A stretch of DNA of 64,000 bases from Sweltsa coloradensis (GCA_024449915.1 JAMZAV010000029.1:1674001-1738000), one strand, 5' to 3'; positions 34,701 through 45,769 are shown, counted from the first letter of the stretch. Program-made: numbers and translations. The notes: generated by a model from the sequence alone, not told the origin.

Positions 34701-35505
34701 TTGGATGAGCGAAGCGAAGACTTCAATTTCACCGACCCCCCAAAAAATTTAGCTCGGGTGTGTTTTTATTTTTTATTATTTATTTCTGTCGGTGGTTCGC
34801 TCTCTACCAGGCAAACGGCATATGCGATCTTGATGAAAATCAAGGGGACCTTTGAAATCTCTTATCTTAGACCTGCCACGTTTTTGGGTACAATCGAAGA
34901 AATATTTCTCATTAATATCGTAAACGATTTTTTCCGATTTTTGGTGCGATATTTTCGTGACATTTGGACCGATTCTGACCAAACAGGTTGGACTACAACG
35001 TTCATATTTCACGTGCACATTAAGGTTATGGTGATGTATTGACGATTGAAAGAAAAAGTTGAAAATGTTAGCCAGAATCTATAGAAATAAAGATTTTCAT
35101 TAGAGTTTTTTGAGGTGTTAAATATTAAAACCTTTATTTCTATAGATTCTGGCTAACGTTTTCAACTTTTTCTTTCAAACGTCAATACATCACCCTAACC
35201 TTAATGTTCATGTGAAATATGAACGTTGTAGCCCCACTTGTTTGGTCAGAATCCGCCCAAATAGCACGAAAATATAGATGGATTTTATACCTTACTCACA
35301 GCCTTGTATGAAAACTTCACAGGAGATTTAATACCTTACTCACAGCCTTGTTACAAACAATTAAAGATCCAACATACCTAATGATTGCTTTGTATGGGCC
35401 GTGTTAATATGTTGTTATTATTATTTTTAAATTAATATTAACATTTTATTATTTAAAAGCTCATCCATCAACGCGACTTAAAAAAGCGTTTGCGAAGCTT
35501 CCTAG
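34701..35505 (+). mobile_element. HINE (non-autonomous Helentron-like), copy 1 (805 bp)
   Basis: The 5' end is TTGGATGAGCGAAGCGAAGA. The 3' end has GCTCATCCATCAACGCGACT, a hairpin with AACGC/GCGTT arms, and GCTTCCTAG followed by T. The subterminal GCTCATCCA is inverse to the 5' end, the asymmetric arrangement described for Helentrons and their short derivatives (HINEs). Internally, 35041-35095 and 35130-35200 are inverse copies (AAGTTGAAAATGTTAGCCAG and its inverse), so this copy carries a head-to-head duplication. The ORFs 34701-35042 and 34776-35018 fall inside and do not encode Rep or helicase motifs. Confidence 0.85.
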
Positions 35506-35891
35506 TACTAAAGTGAACGAAAGCGTATTAGGCCCTAAAGATTCTCACAAAATACAGATTTTGAGGGCATAATTAAACCATTCCATTAACATTACAAGTA
35601 AACTTTAACATCTTAAATTGATACAATTTATATCAAGATCTGGATGGAAACTAGTTGATTGCAATAAGGTTGAAATAAGTAAACATTGAAGATAAAAAAG
35701 TTTGTTGATTTCATGTGTGTGTACGATCGGCTTGAAGTTAAACAAGGATCATCTTTTACCGACACAACCAACACTAAATACACAAAGCTAGCACGGGGAA
35801 GGAGTGGACGGCTTGCAATATTAATGTAACTAGAAAAACTGGCCCTAATTGATTTCTACCCTATAGAAATAATCCTGCGATAAGGTATTAA

Positions 35892-36514
35892 TTGGTTGAG
35901 CGGAGCGAACGTAGCGAGCGAAGCGAAGATTCCATTTCACTACACTGGAGAAAAAAATCCGGAATGTTTTTTTTTTTTGTATTTTTGTGTGTCTGTGAAC
36001 ACGATTCCGGCTAAACCAATACTCCAATTGCGATGAAATTTTATGGAGATCTATGAAATCTCTGAACAAAAACTTGCACGGGGGGAAAAGTCAATCGAAA
36101 AATTATTTCTCATGAAAATCGCAATTTTACGATTTTTTTCGATTTTTAAAAAAATTCTTCGACTTATAACATCTACATGCTTTATCCGATTGTAATAATT
36201 TTTTCACAGAACCTTAATTTTATGAATTATATTCGTGTGAAATTTGAGCGCAATCGAAAAATCATTTCTCATGATAATCGCAATTCTACAATTTTTTTCA
36301 ATTTTTAACATTTCTTCGACGAATGAAACCTACATGCTTTATCCGATTCTAATGATTTTTTCACAGAACTTTAATTTTATGAATTAATATATTAGTGTGA
36401 AATTTGAGCGTAATCGAAAAATTATCTATTAAAGAAATCGCAATTTTACGCTTTTTTCGTTTAAAAAAAATTACGCTCATCCATCAACGCGGCGGGACTT
36501 AAGCGTTTTCCTAG
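35892..36514 (+). mobile_element. HINE copy 2 (623 bp)
   Basis: Starts TTGGTTGAGCGGAGCGAACG with a longer run of GAGCGAAGCGA-type repeats than copy 1. The body contains TTCCATTTCACTACACTGGA and three diverged blocks with AATCGAAAAAT(T/C)AT and GATTTTTTCACAGAAC. It ends with CTCATCCATCAACGCGGCGG, the AACGC/GCGTT hairpin and CCTAG, then T. Copy 4 (43142-43968) is its closest relative. It is noncoding. Confidence 0.85.
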
Positions 36515-37640
36515 TATATACTTACATTTGTCGAATATTTACTATACCCAGGGCACAGTGTTTAAAAGTCCCAATAGTCCAAAAAATGCTACGTAAAATA
36601 GGGCCGCCATGTTTCCTCGCGGCCTGTTAGATGACGTCAGCAACTGATAACTCTGTGCGTATTGCGATTACAGAACGAACCGAATATTCCCGAGCGAGGT
36701 CGATAACGGTAGGTATCTTCCAGACCTCTTGATTTACATATGATAGCGCGTGTATAACGCGACTATTGAAATCGTTCCGGATGATTTCTAAATCCAATTT
36801 TGCTTATAAACTAATATCAACGTACGGTATTGTAGCAGAACAGACGCGCATACGGATTAATATTCGAGAACACAGATGCATCAATTTAAACAAACAATTG
36901 GTCCCATGTGGCCACTGCTAGAAATAGCCGTAGGTTACTGGACTGTCCTTTAATTTACGCATTGCGGTGTACAAAGCACACGCACACGCACAGCAACACG
37001 CACACGCACACGCACACCATAGTTAATGAATGATTTAATTTAGCTAAACACTATAGCAAGATAAGAATAATCTTGACACTGAAACCAGCAAGTAATAATA
37101 AGCGATCACAGATCACTGATTAACGAGCCAGCGCAGCGACTACGTCTCTTAATTGAACTAAAATTACCCTTTTCTTCGTGTTTGAATTTGTTTGTGTTTT
37201 TGCTCTGAAAAGGACAAACCGCTGGACCGATTTCGTAAAAAATTTTAACTAACGTCCAATACGAATATTTGGAATACAAATCCGTATATAAAATGAGAAG
37301 TTAAAACTCTTATCCAAAGGAAGGAAATCTATAAAAATTATCGTCACCATTGATGTCTAAATTAAAAACATTTGAACTTTCCAAGATAATTCAATCAAAA
37401 GGATCTCTTTTGTGGTCCATTGAATATTGATGGAGTTAGTTTGCTCACGAACTGGTGTCCACGACGACTCGCTTGTTCCTACTGATTGTATTGCATTGTA
37501 TTCATTTTCATTGTTTTAGCTATATGCTACTAAATAAGTCACATAATATATAAACAATTTTGTCTTTTCACAAAAACACACATAATATTTCAATTAATTC
37601 TCTGTTTTTAATGATCTATTATTAACATCAAGATCTAGTA
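36515..37640. other. Mixed-composition stretch with possible Helentron-like start
   Basis: A locally GC-richer patch (36598-36640, GGGCCGCCATGTTTCCTCGC) and a (CACACG)n run lie here. Near 37127, TTAACGAGCCAGCGCAGCGA followed by 'ctacgtctcttaattgaact' parallels HINE 5' ends and may be a diverged element. No gene is seen. Confidence 0.35.
36975..37018 (+). repeat. (CACACG)n microsatellite
   Basis: Imperfect hexamer repeats of CACACG, interrupted once by CAGCAA. Confidence 0.9.
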
Positions 37641-37647
37641 TAAGTAT

Positions 37648-37705
37648 TAAATAAATAAATTGGATTTAGAGTCTACCCACTCAGTTATATAACTGATTTT
37701 CAGTG
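37648..37705 (-). repeat. SINE S1 tail, short fragment
   Basis: An A/T-rich AAAT run followed on the plus strand by AGAGTCTACCCACTCAGTTA and ATAACTGATTTTCAGTG. It contains only the terminal hairpin and tail, directly left of another inserted tail (37715). Confidence 0.8.
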
Positions 37706-37714
37706 TACAAGTTC

Positions 37715-38060
37715 AATTGATTGATTGGATATTGCTTAACGTCTCATATTTATGCAGCTTGGCTAATCGAGACGAAGAAAGGGACGTAAGGGATGACGCG
37801 GGGGGACAAGGGGTGGGCAGGCTTGTGCTGGTCAGAACCAGCCACAAGCGTATGGGGAAGGCAGGGGTTCCCCCACGACGTGGCCGTCTCCGTCTGTGTC
37901 ATCCGTCCGTGTTGTCATTGTCGTCGCCGTCGGGGAGGTAGTCAAAGGGAAGGGGAAAGTTCCCCGACGACGACCCAAAACTCGCCATTAGTTTCAGGGA
38001 GAAAAACTCCCCCAATCACAAGTCAAACCACAAGAAGGTATCGAGTTGGAATTTGATGGC
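37715..38060 (-). repeat. SINE/LINE-like element with the GAGACGTTAAG tail
   Basis: Read on the minus strand, the right part (37780-37715) is GTCTCGATTAGCCAAGCTGC, ATAAATATGAGACGTTAAGC, AATATCCAATCAATCAAT, the same tail as the 5S-containing composite SINE at 30083. The body (38040-37785) is GC-rich and does not match that SINE, so two different bodies share one tail. The ORFs at 37717-38056 are by-products. Confidence 0.65.
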
Positions 38061-38080
38061 CCTAAAAGTTCAAGGGCGTT

Positions 38081-38370
38081 TTAACTAAACTGCAAAGATT
38101 ATTCACCCAGCTCGGTCGCTAAGTGGCATGTAATTCCCGAGTATTGGAATCAGAGCAGTCCACCCGATCTATACGGCAAACTTGGAACTACAAGATGTCT
38201 ACGCCTGTATCAATGATTTGCAGCAGTGTTGGAGATAATTAATTTCGGGATACTTACCTAGCGACAGTTATTACATTGCCAGGTGCCTGACTAAGGATTA
38301 AAGAGTTGTCCTCGCAATTGTAAATCAGTTTTTAACTGAATTGGATAGACGTAAAATAAATAAATAAATT
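38081..38370 (+). repeat. Probable LINE 3' end (untranslated region and tail)
   Basis: The segment ends with AAATCAGTTTTTAACTGAAT, TGGATAGACG and an AAAT run (38353-38370). The same end recurs at 42871-42932. The terminal hairpin (CAGTTTTTAACTG) and the following GATAGAC closely parallel the S1 SINE tail (CAGTTATATAACTGAGTGGG, TAGAC). No intact frame runs through it. It fits a 5'-truncated LINE whose machinery could also mobilise S1, but this is inference. Confidence 0.55.
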
Positions 38371-38840
38371 ACGGTAAATCTGAAGGGAATGCCTAAGGGT
38401 TATTTCATTTAACTAAATGGGAACTTGGCATTATTTGATGCCTTTTTTTAACAAATTTTTAATATTTATCATTGGCCAATAAGAAAATGGGTAGATATAT
38501 ATGGGTGTTTTTGACCATTTTGAAATTCTAAAACATTTAATTTAACTTTTGACGCTTTTCTATAATCAATTAATGGAAAAGTGCTATGATGGATGCATTA
38601 TGATTAATTTTAACATCATTATATAAAATCACAAATAGACGCGACTAAAATTGTATGAGAAATTTGAAAGCGCGTAAGATGAGCTTGCTGGCATCATTTT
38701 AAGCAATTGTATTTGCATTAACGAATTAAGAAACCCGCCAAGAAATCCTTAGAAAATGCTTATGGTTAGCAGGATAATTCTCCAAGGTCCGCGTAAAATG
38801 TACTCAACAACGTCGCCATGTTAAACAGATGCAGCGTTAA

Positions 38841-39584
38841 TTGGATGAGCGAAGCGAAGACTTCAATTTCACTGACCCCTAAAAAATTTAGCTCGGTTGT
38901 TTTTTTTTTCTGTTTGTTAACTCTCTACCAGGCAAACGGCTTATCCGATCTTGATGAAAATTGGAGAAGACCTTCGAAATCTCTAAACTTAGAGGTGTAT
39001 TGTTTTTTGGTACAATCGAAGAAATATTTCTCATGAATATCGTACTTTTACGATTTTTTTCGATTTTTAGTGCGATATTTTCGTCACATTTGGGCCGATT
39101 CTGACCAAACGGGTGGGGTTACAACGTTTATATATCACATGGACATTAAGGTTATGGTGATGTAGTACCTTTTGAAAGAAAAAGTTGAAAAAGTTAGCCA
39201 GAATCCATAGAAATAAAGCTTTTAATATAAGTTTTTTGATTTTTTGTGCGATATTTTCGTGCCATTTGGGCCAATTCTGACCAAACGGGTGGGGCTTCAA
39301 CGTTCATATTATACATGGACATTAAGGTTATGGTGATGAAGTACCTTTTGAAAGAAAAAGTTGAAAAAGTTAGCCAGAATCCATAGAAATAAAGCTTTTA
39401 ATATAAGTTTTTTACGGTAAATAATAACAAATTGACAAGTAACAATAGAAACTTGACAACAATCACCTACAATGCGTAGGCAGCAAAACAAAGCACTTGC
39501 AAAAGTAAAGATATCTCACGCAAACTAAAAACTTTAAAAAAAAGCTCATCCATCAACGCGGCGGGACTTTAGCGTTTTTCCTAG
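38841..39584 (+). mobile_element. HINE copy 3 (744 bp) with internal tandem duplication
   Basis: Starts TTGGATGAGCGAAGCGAAGA and ends GCTCATCCATCAACGCGGCG, hairpin, CCTAG then T. A block of about 177 bp (GTGCGATATTTTCGT ... CTTTTAATATAAGTTTTTTG) is tandemly repeated at about 39069-39247 and 39247-39415. The ORFs 39067-39300 and 39309-39491 mirror each other because of this duplication. It is noncoding. Confidence 0.85.
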
Positions 39585-39690
39585 TCTAGTTATTTTAAAC
39601 GTAACGTAGCTCTTAGAGAATATCCCTAAAGGACTGCCTAGCGCTGGTGTCGAACCCCCGGCCTACCGAATAAGAGACTCGCGTTTATCT

Positions 39691-40115
39691 GTGTGTGGCT
39701 CGTTGTTCTTGTGGTTAGCGTATCTGCTTCCAATGCAGAAGATCCAGGTTTCGATTCCCGCCAAAGTCAGAAGAATTTTAACTTTTGATTTGGACATAAG
39801 TCCATAAGTTCTTGTCTTAGGAGCTTGTAAACGGTGACTTTGGAGCCGTCCTAGCAACGAAGCACATAATAAATTCAGAGTTGTCCTAAATCGGCTTGTT
39901 GATTCTGGCGTTGATCCTCGGGTGTTCACACTGTCCATAAAACTGATTGTTATATTTCCTATTAAAAATATCAATCTTTGGTTGGTTATCGCTCTTTCGT
40001 CGATTGCGTCGGGGCCTACAGGGTAGGCTTAGTTGCTTTGATTTACTGTCTCTCACTGAAAATCAGTTATATAACTGAGTGGGTCGAGTCTAAATTCAAT
40101 TTATTTATGTATTCA
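39691..40115 (+). repeat. SINE S1, full-length copy
   Basis: Begins with a tRNA-like head: GTGGTTAGCGTATCTGC, an anticodon-arm-like TCTGCTTCCAATGCAGA, then AGGTTTCGATTCCC. A TTCCAAT loop would give a TCC (Gly-type) anticodon, but acceptor pairing is poor. The body has GCCGTCCTAGCAACGAAGCA. The tail from 39995 holds GTCGATTGCGTCGGGGCCTA, CAGGGTAGGCTT and the hairpin AAATCAGTTATATAACTGAG, then TCTAAATTCAATTTATTTAT. The ORF at 39663-39974 is a by-product, sharing residues with that at 3642. Confidence 0.85.
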
Positions 40116-40119
40116 TTTA

Positions 40120-41090
40120 AGGTGAAGTTTTCTTTTGCATTTGTGTATATTGCATTTCTTTATATCGAATGTTTATTGTGTATTGTGTATTCGTGTACTC
40201 GCCCGTGTCTATTTGGTCCAGTTCTATAAGCTAATCCGGGCGAAGCCCTTTTTAGCTTTGTCATAATAAATTGTAAAAGAGAATGATATAGTAGGCTTGA
40301 GTTTACGTGTGCGAATAAGAGCAGCATTGACTTAAATATTCGTGTACCCAATTCGGTTTCAGTGAGACGTAGAAACACGAACGGTAAAAACTGAGAGAAA
40401 TATTATTTGATATTTATTTTTCTGTTGAAAATTGTCATTTAATTTAATCCAATTTTATTGATTTAAATTACATTTTAATATTGTTTTTCAAAGCCAAGTT
40501 ACCTTGGATTCGTTTGCTTAGCTGTACATTGATCATATTTGTATTCATTTGAAAATGGTTAATTTTGCTGTTAATTTTGTAAGAAACTATTTAATCTTAA
40601 TACTACGTTGTCCTGGAATTTCAAAAAGTTAAATAAAAAAATACCTAACTATTTATTTTGTGCTGGCCGTAAATAGAAAAATGTATTGCTTAATGATCAG
40701 CAGAATCCTTCTGTTGATCCAGAAAATACTAAAAATTTATAGTAGTTTACTATTATATTTGTTTTTGTATTTATCTATCTATTTCTTGTCTTCTGTAAAA
40801 AAGAAAAGAACGGAATCAGACAAGAAAGCTGGTCTTTGAAGCACATCCACCAGGATCACTGCCTTCCTGTAATATAAAATAAATTTCCAATAAATTAATG
40901 AGATGAATAATGAGTGTTGTCTGATACAGTACTATTTATAACTTCATGGTCTGATGAAATGATACAGTTTACTACGACAGTTGTAATATAAAAAAATGTT
41001 TCCTCTGTGAACATTTTATTTGTACAACCATTGAGTATAGAACGTTTGGTACAACAACTGATCTCTTGCGGATGAATCTTCAACTACAAC
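40120..41090. other. AT-rich stretch without recognisable gene
   Basis: I found no coding motif, repeat match or marked structure. Confidence 0.4.
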
Positions 41091-41094
41091 ACCC

Positions 41095-41527
41095 TCAGTT
41101 ACCGATCATCGTGCAGCCCTCACGTCCCTATTGCAGTTCATGTAGTTCCGACTTTCCACGCTAGAGTGCAGCATTCTCCACTTGCGCGTTTGACTCGGTC
41201 GATAAAGAGCTGAGCTGTATTTACAGCCGAGCGTTGTAGGTTATCGGGTCGACATGTATACGAAACACATTTCCGATGGATTCCCGCTGTAGAGGGTAGG
41301 GTACATATCAGTTCTACCCGATGTGACCTTCCTGTGACTATAACTTCAAAGTGTATGGGTAGTTGTGAAAGGAAATTCCTGGCTATTCGAGCGAACTCAA
41401 TCTCTGTATTCGTAAATTTTTAAACCTGATCAAAATTTAAGTCATACTGGCCGTTGGCGGGAGTCGAACCTCCAAACACCGGTATCAGAGTATCAAGCGG
41501 TACGCTTGAGCTAACTCTGTTGATAGT
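41095..41527 (-). repeat. tRNA-headed SINE-like element (single copy here)
   Basis: On the minus strand a tRNA-like head (about 41525-41452) shows A-box TTAGCTCAAGCG and B-box GGTTCGACTCC with good spacing for a polymerase III promoter; TGATA in the middle suggests an Ile-type ancestor, but the acceptor strands do not pair. About 350 bases of mixed composition follow (for example ACAGCGGGAATCCATCGG and GTGGAGAATGCTGCACTCTA). No second copy exists in the window, so the 3' border is a guess. Confidence 0.5.
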
Positions 41528-41529
41528 AT

Positions 41530-42865
41530 ACTAGGTTGATATCAACGCTCCGACCAATGAAGTAGTTAGTTTTAGACTTGAGCATTTTTTTTTTGTAAAC
41601 ATTCTTACGTCGCAATTTTAACTTCAAAGAAATGATTTTGAGCTGACAATGGAATGTTAACGTAAACCTCAAAATTGTGCTGCTAGGACTATTAAATTCC
41701 TTAAAATATTCAATGTCTACTTGTGGTTTACAACTATGATTTCTAAGTGTATATTTATATTTTGTTAATGGTCACATTTTAGTTGACATTTTAAATAATG
41801 CTTACGCAAACAAAAATAAATGAGAACCTATTATAGCACAGCCACTTAGTCACAACAGGTTACAAAACGAAAAAAACAATGTACAAAAATTAAAATCTAT
41901 GAACCCACTGTCACTTTCAATGAAGACCATGTTAACCATTTTAACATTAATAAATCCTTTTTTTACCCAAGAGGATAGACTTTAAATAAATCAATTAATA
42001 AAATTATCTCAACGTTATTTTTTTATCGTTGCAAGATGAACGATCCGCGAGAAATATTTGTTTATCTAGTGGATTACGGGACGACAATAGTGCGGTGGTC
42101 AATACGTATTTTTTCGGAAACATTTATGTTATAACAACTTATTTTAGTGTTATAATTTTTTTTTTAAGTTCAAGTTATTTGAAGTATTGTTTATTATACC
42201 TAGTCCTAAGGAAACAGCGTTGCCATTCAGATCCCGAATAATGGTTTATTGTATCACTGGTTAAGCAAAACATTATTTTGACGTTATTGGTAAACGTTTT
42301 GTGTGGATGTGTTATTTACTCATCTGTTTTTTTTTTATAACTTGATTAGAATGTACGTGAAGTTAATAAATACGGGCTATAATTTGTCTAAGTTCAAAGC
42401 TATTACCCTCTCAGCGGTGAGAGACCCAAGAAAAACTCAAATCTGTAACACCTGTGGCGGGTATCAAGCCGTTGTCCTCTTCAATTAGTGTCCCGAACAT
42501 TACGCATTGTTTATATAGCAAACCATTTATGGTACGTAAACCGAAGAAAATTGAAGAGTTAAAGAACATTAGGGATACACAATGAGCAAATATGACTTAT
42601 AGACAATATAAAAGTGACTGCATTCCCTATAGATTATCGCTGAAGATATCGCAATATTTACTTCCGGAAAAAAACATGATCTAGGATATGCCTCAAACAG
42701 TAAACACTGAATGTTTTCGCCAAAAAACAGTGTGAAATGTTTTAGCCTCAGATTTTTGAACTGCCTATCCCCCATCTACCTTTTGTAAAATGAGGTTATG
42801 TTGTGAAGAATCCAATTAAAATTTAATGAAAATTGCCATGCAATTTTATTATATTATTATAAAAG
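41530..42865. other. AT-rich stretch without recognisable gene
   Basis: Small ORFs at 42029-42241, 42303-42488 and 42569-42775 show no motif. A weak B-box-like GGCTTGATACC occurs on the minus strand near 42460. Nothing else can be supported. Confidence 0.4.
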
Positions 42866-42870
42866 TTTCA

Positions 42871-42932
42871 TTTAGTTGTCTTCCTTTGCAAATCAGTTTT
42901 TTAACTAAATAGGATAGACGTCAAAAAAAAAG
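42871..42932 (+). repeat. LINE 3' end fragment
   Basis: TTGCAAATCAGTTTTTTAAC, TAAATAGGATAGACGTC and an A run match the end of 38081-38370. Only the last ~60 bases are present, as for a severely 5'-truncated insertion. Confidence 0.65.
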
Positions 42933-43141
42933 TTTTAATTAATGTAAAATTTATGTATTGGTAAGTGATTTATACAGAGGTTTCAAATTTTAACTAATTT
43001 GTTATTATTTATGTAGACAATAAAAAATATGTGTTATTGAAACTTTTGTCTAATGTCTTAAAGTCTAACTAATGAAACTATTTAATGTCGTTTTGCAAGT
43101 GCAGATTTTCGCGGATTTTTTAATTAAGACGTGGGTTTTAA

Positions 43142-43968
43142 CTAGGAAAACGCTTAAGTCCCGCCGCGTTGTTGGATGAGCGTAATTAGAGGACCTGGAT
43201 CTTATTAATTACAGAAGATAAAGCGGCGTTAAGCGTAATTGGTGCATTGAGTTGCCAAGATTTATGCGGATTTTCTGTTGTTCTGTGAAAAAATCATTAC
43301 TTAATTGAAGATTTTTTTAAAAATTAATTTAAATTAAATAAAAAATAAACTCTTATTTTTAATTTTTTTAATTAATCGTCGTTTAAAAAAGAAAAAAATC
43401 GTAAAATTTTGATTTTCATAAGAAATAATTATTCGATGGTGCTCAAATTTCATACATATATATTAATTCATAAAATTAAGATTCTGTGAAAAAATCATTA
43501 CAATCGGATACAGCATGAAGGTTTTATAAGTCAAAGAATTGTTTAAACAAAGAAAAAACCCGTAAACTTTCGATTTTCTTGAGAAATAATTTTTCGATCG
43601 CGCTCAAATTTCACATGAGTACCTAAATTCATAAAATTAAGGTTCTGTGAAAAAATCATTAAAATCCGACAAAGCATGTAGGTGTTATAAGTCGAAGAAA
43701 TTTTCAAAAAATCGAAAAAAATCGCAAAATTGCGATTTTTATGAGAAATAATTTTTTTGATTACGCTCAAAAACGTGGCAGTTCTTCGTTCAGAGATTTC
43801 AAAGGTCTCCATAAAATTTCATTGCAATCGGATTATCGGTTTAGCCGGAATCGTGCTAACAGACACACAAAAATACAAAAAGAAGAAAAAAAAAAAAAAA
43901 AACATTCCGGATTTTTTTCTCCAGTGTAGTGAAATGGAATCTTCGCTTCGCTCGCTACGCTCATCCAA
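43142..43968 (-). mobile_element. HINE copy 4 (827 bp), antisense
   Basis: On the minus strand it starts TTGGATGAGCGTAGCGAGCG (43968) and ends GCTCATCCAACAACGCGGCG, hairpin, CCTAG (43142), then T. It shares with copy 2 the blocks TTCCATTTCACTACACTGGA and TCCGGAATGTTTTTTTTTTT. Body blocks with GATTTTTTCACAGAA(C/T) recur at intervals of about 150-180 bp, indicating internal tandem amplification. The ORFs 43543-43972 are by-products. Confidence 0.85.
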
Positions 43969-44449
43969 TTAACACATAAAAACTTGTGAAAATACAACCA
44001 ACCCTTACACTATCAAAAGCAATGTGATCTAAAAGAAATGCCAAGCTTATGTACCCTCTTACATTTTCGCAATCTTAATACAACAATTTACTTTACCCTG
44101 TGACTGCAGCATTGCAAAGCGTGGCAAAATTTTATGTGCAACTATTGTTTTGAATGTAAAAGAACGTGCATTTTTTTGGGGTTTGGCTTTTTTTTACAAG
44201 TTTTTTGTTGTGTGAGATCTCATCACTTTTTCAAGTTCCATTGTAAAATTATTAATTTTAAATAATAATTTTATCAAAGTCGATTTAATTACTATGGTAT
44301 TTCCAATCAACAATAGAATGTAAAATATATAGTGGTCCAAAGACTTTATTTTTTACATAATGTAGGTGATCATTGTCAAGTAACTATAGTCAATTGTTGA
44401 TTATATGCCTGTAAAAGGCTTATATTAATACCTTTATGAAGAAGCCTTC

Positions 44450-44625
44450 CAGCAAACTTTTTCAACGTTTTCTTTCAAAAGGCACTACATTGTCATACCA
44501 TACAAAACTTTGTAAACCTATAATCTAACAAATAAATGAAAAAAATCACTATTACCTTAATGTACATTATATATATATATATATTTATGAACGTTGAAGC
44601 CCCCACCCGTTTAGTGAGAATCGCT
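44450..44625 (-). mobile_element. HINE-related fragment
   Basis: AAACTTTTTCAACGTTTTCT, TTCAAAAGG(C/T)ACTACA and GAACGTTGAAGCCCCCACCC match, on the minus strand, the central part of HINE copies at 9271 and 38841. A (TA)n run sits inside. Neither end is present. Confidence 0.65.
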
Positions 44626-44629
44626 GGGC

Positions 44630-45040
44630 AATTGAAACTGACGAATTAGACAGAAAATAACATGCTTAAACTGGTTTTGAGCATGTTTCAAGCTCTTTTT
44701 CTCACCAAGAAAGAATGTTCGTACACCAATCAAATTTGGCATGTGTTGTCAGGTAACTAAATCCTCTCGAATTTGATAGTTTTCAAGTTCACATCACGTT
44801 TCATGACGGCTGGGTGACACCTCGAAATCACCCCAACTCTGCTTGCTGCATTAGGTGCCTGAGTGTGTAGCGCGCTACGGCTTGGCTGCGGCGCCCTAAC
44901 GGGCACTTAGATAGTACGTTAATTAAAAGAACAAAGCCAGGAGAAAACAAGTAAATCATCAGGTTTATTCATTGAAGGTTTTAAACACAAATATTAATCC
45001 AATGTTGTAAATAAAGATGATTTTTCATAATCATTCTGCT
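44630..45040. other. Unannotated stretch with a GC-richer patch
   Basis: A patch at 44805-44920 (GACGGCTGGGTGACACCTCG, GCGCGCTACGGCTTGGCTGC) is locally GC-rich. I see no frame or repeat match that explains it. Confidence 0.35.
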
Positions 45041-45042
45041 AA

Positions 45043-45061
45043 CCCGGCACCTCCACCAAAA
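45043..45061 (+). repeat. tRNA-Ala 3'-end/CCA motif, copy 3
   Basis: CCCGGCACCTCCACCAAAA on the plus strand, a perfect copy of the motif; the upstream and downstream flanks differ from those of the other copies. Confidence 0.75.
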
Positions 45062-45478
45062 CTAGAAAAACATAATAAGTGCAAAATTCCACGTTTTGAC
45101 GTTTTTTATCAAAAAAATTTCATAATTTCTCGCTGAAGGTAAATATTCTCTGAAGTGGACAGTTTAATTGCACCAACAAAATTGCACATAAACAATTTAT
45201 ATTTCAGGCCCTTTCTTAAACGTATTATAAATTTCACAAATATCGTATCTCCATTATATCTTTAGGTCAAACAGTAGTTGCTGTACTTACACTAATGACG
45301 ATTTTATTAATTTATGCCCGATATATTGATTGTTTGATTTTTCTTTGTTACGAGTAGGGATCGGATTTGACTGGTCAAATTTCAAATTTGGTCAATTGAC
45401 GGTCAAATGTAAAAAATCATTTATTTTATTTTATAAGATGATTAGTATATTTATTTTTTAATTGTTGTGGTAAAAAAG

Positions 45479-45763
45479 GCTAATTTCCTTGAAATGTTTT
45501 TTTTTCAATTATTTTCCAAAATATGCTACCAAGTCAAAATATAGTGAAAGGCTTTGAAACCTGGCTCTTTTAGAAAATCAAAACTATTTTTGGCGAATTG
45601 CAGTATGAAATTATTTTGAAGTGGCGATATTGGCCGTGTACCGGATCAGAAAAAATTGAAAAAAATAGTTTTGATTTTCTAGAAGAGCCAGGTTTCAAAG
45701 CCATTCACTATTAATTGACTTGGTCGCATATTTTGGAAAATAACAAAACGCGGTCGAATAGCC
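45479..45763. mobile_element. TTAA-C foldback element (285 bp)
   Basis: The left end GGCTA...TTTTCCAAAATATGC and the right end GCATATTTTGGAAAATAAC...GAATAGCC form long, imperfect arms; an inner pair (GAAACCTGGCTCTTTTAGAA and TTCTAGAAGAGCCAGGTTTC) strengthens the foldback. TTAA follows at 45764-45767, while the left TTAA has decayed. Its right part is repeated at 7008-7182. The 'ggctatt' end resembles that of TTAA-A, so A and C may be related families. Confidence 0.75.
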
Positions 45764-45769
45764 TTAATA

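Noticed and set aside
34701..35042. 113-codon ORF starting MDERSEDFNF
   Set aside because: It begins at the HINE 5' end (TTGGATGAGCGAAG) and is a by-product; no Rep or helicase motif.
37717..38056. Overlapping GC-rich ORFs as genes
   Set aside because: They run antisense through a SINE/LINE-like element with a known tail.
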